Source: Stenotrophomonas_A sp002429615
GTDB lineage: Bacteria; Pseudomonadota; Gammaproteobacteria; Xanthomonadales; Xanthomonadaceae
Assembly (NCBI GenBank): GCA_031987425.1
Contig: DALZZL010000017.1
Location: forward strand, 1 to 43,219
Length of the DNA: 43,219 nucleotides
Reading direction: 5' to 3'
Shown here: positions 42,226 through 43,219 of the stretch, one piece after another
How the letters are laid out: each line of letters begins with the position of its first letter
Numbering within the stretch: position 1 is the first letter of the stretch
The notes under the pieces: model-generated
Database searches by the model: none
What the model was told of the DNA's origin: nothing
Seen by the model: the letters and a program-made list of their open reading frames with translations, nothing else
Program-made: the position numbers and the translations under genes

Positions 42226-43206
42226 ATGTCCCAGACCCCCGATGACCCCCGCCAGGCCGTGGTGCCCGATGGCGCCGCCGGACGCCGCTTCGACGCCGTC
42301 CTGGCCGAACTTTTCCCCGAATTCTCGCGTTCGCGCCTGGCCGAATGGATCAAATCCGGGGACGCCCTGCTCGACGGCGAGCCGGCGCGCCCGCGCGATC
42401 CGGTCAAGGGCGGCGAGGTGGTGACCCTGCAGGTGGTGCTGGAAACCCAGACCCACGCCGTGCCCCAGGACATCCCGCTGGACATCCTCTACGAGGACGA
42501 CCAGGTCTTCGTGCTCGACAAGCCGGCCGGCCTGGTGGTCCACCCCGGCGCCGGCAATCCGGACGGCACCCTGGTCAACGCGCTGCTGTACCGCGACCCC
42601 GGCCTGTCGGCGCTGCCGCGCGCCGGCATCGTGCATCGCCTGGACAAGGACACCAGCGGCGTCATGGTCGTGGCGCGCACGCTGGAGGCGCAGACCGCGC
42701 TGGTCGAGCAGCTCTCCGCGCGCCAGGTGCATCGCCAATACCTGGCGGTGGTGGTGGGCGCGCTGGTCTCGGGCGGCACCGCCAATGCGCCGATCGACCG
42801 CCATCCGCGCGATCGGCTGAAGATGGCCGTGCGCGAGGACGGCCGCGAGGCGGTCACCCATTTCCGCCTGCGCGAGCGCTTCCGCGCCCATACCGCGCTG
42901 GAGTGCCGCCTGGAAACCGGCCGCACCCACCAGATCCGCGTGCACATGGCGCACCTGAAGCACCCGATCATCGGCGACCCGCTCTACGGCGGCCCGCTGA
43001 AGCTGCCCAAGGGCGCCACCGAGGCGCTGGCCGCCGAGCTGCGCGGCTTCAAGCGCCAGGCGCTGCACGCCGAGACGCTGGAGTTCGCGCATCCGATCAG
43101 CGGCGAGCCGGTGCGTGCCACCGCGCCGGTGCCGGCCGACCTGAAGCGCCTGATGGACGCCCTGCGCGCCGACACCGCCGAAGCGGCGGAACGCGAGCGC
43201 CGCTGA
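42226..43206 (+). CDS. rluD: 23S rRNA pseudouridine synthase RluD
   Basis: Converts uridines 1911, 1915 and 1917 of 23S rRNA helix 69 (E. coli numbering) to pseudouridine. 326 residues from ATG 42226. The N-terminal S4 domain (RRFDAVLAELFPEFSRSRLAEWIKSGDALLDG) is followed by the RluA-type catalytic domain: VLDKPAGLVVHPGAGN, then the catalytic Asp140 in HRLDKDTSGVMVVA, LETGRTHQIRVHM and HPIIGDPLYGG. Its stop overlaps the next ATG (TGATG), indicating coupling with a downstream gene. Divergent from bamD. Confidence 0.97.
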   Translation: MSQTPDDPRQAVVPDGAAGRRFDAVLAELFPEFSRSRLAEWIKSGDALLDGEPARPRDPVKGGEVVTLQVVLETQTHAVPQDIPLDILYEDDQVFVLDKPAGLVVHPGAGNPDGTLVNALLYRDPGLSALPRAGIVHRLDKDTSGVMVVARTLEAQTALVEQLSARQVHRQYLAVVVGALVSGGTANAPIDRHPRDRLKMAVREDGREAVTHFRLRERFRAHTALECRLETGRTHQIRVHMAHLKHPIIGDPLYGGPLKLPKGATEALAAELRGFKRQALHAETLEFAHPISGEPVRATAPVPADLKRLMDALRADTAEAAERERR

Positions 43207-43219
43207 TGTCGGCGGCGAT
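43206..43219 (+). CDS. start of next gene, truncated by window (possibly YfiH/PgeF-like)
   Basis: Only ATG and the first codons (Met-Ser-Ala-Ala) are visible, overlapping the rluD stop by one base. In gammaproteobacteria the gene after rluD is usually yfiH/pgeF (multicopper polyphenol oxidase fold). The identity is inferred from gene order alone. Confidence 0.4.

Overview
The window is a high-GC chromosomal segment of a gammaproteobacterium, most likely Lysobacterales (Xanthomonadaceae; Xanthomonas, Stenotrophomonas, Lysobacter, Pseudoxanthomonas or Luteimonas-like). Two things suggest this: the gene order coaE-pilD-pilC / pilA / pilB / pilR-pilS / sucC-sucD, which I know from xanthomonads, and strong G/C preference at third codon positions. 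No transposase, integrase, phage gene or CRISPR array was seen. About 40 protein genes and one tRNA can be supported.

Left part (1-11.7 kb): a truncated TrmH/SpoU RNA methyltransferase and a secreted type-B carboxylesterase on the plus strand. Then, mostly on the minus strand, come a GH97 glycosidase, a secreted M28 metallopeptidase, mscL, an FAH-family enzyme, a small membrane protein, an SLC13 permease and a thiS-thiG-trmB operon. A small Rieske protein lies on the plus strand among them.

Middle-left (11.9-17.9 kb): a GDSL-esterase autotransporter, tRNA-Gly(CCC), rimK, a small secreted protein and a two-component pair, all on the plus strand.

Centre (17.9-35.4 kb): the type IV pilus locus. 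coaE-pilD-pilC (minus) diverges from two tandem pilins (plus). Eight glycan-type genes lie between the pilins and pilB. They include a membrane enzyme resembling the TMTC class of GT-C O-glycosyltransferases, a Wzx-type flippase, three methyltransferases, two GT4 glycosyltransferases and a DPM1/ArnC-like GT2. The simplest reading is a pilin O-glycosylation island embedded in the pilus locus. Good sigma-54 promoter matches lie upstream of the first pilin and of pilB, and the likely regulators, PilS and PilR, are encoded just after pilB.

Right part (35.6-43.2 kb): sucC-sucD (TCA cycle), a pair of exported proteins of unknown function (one with Sel1-like helices, one with paired cysteines and a glycine-rich linker), nadE, a dense cluster of palindromes, bamD, and rluD, which overlaps the start of one further gene cut by the window edge.

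The best candidates for something new are the glycan island with its TMTC-like transferase, and the uncharacterised secreted pair between sucD and nadE.
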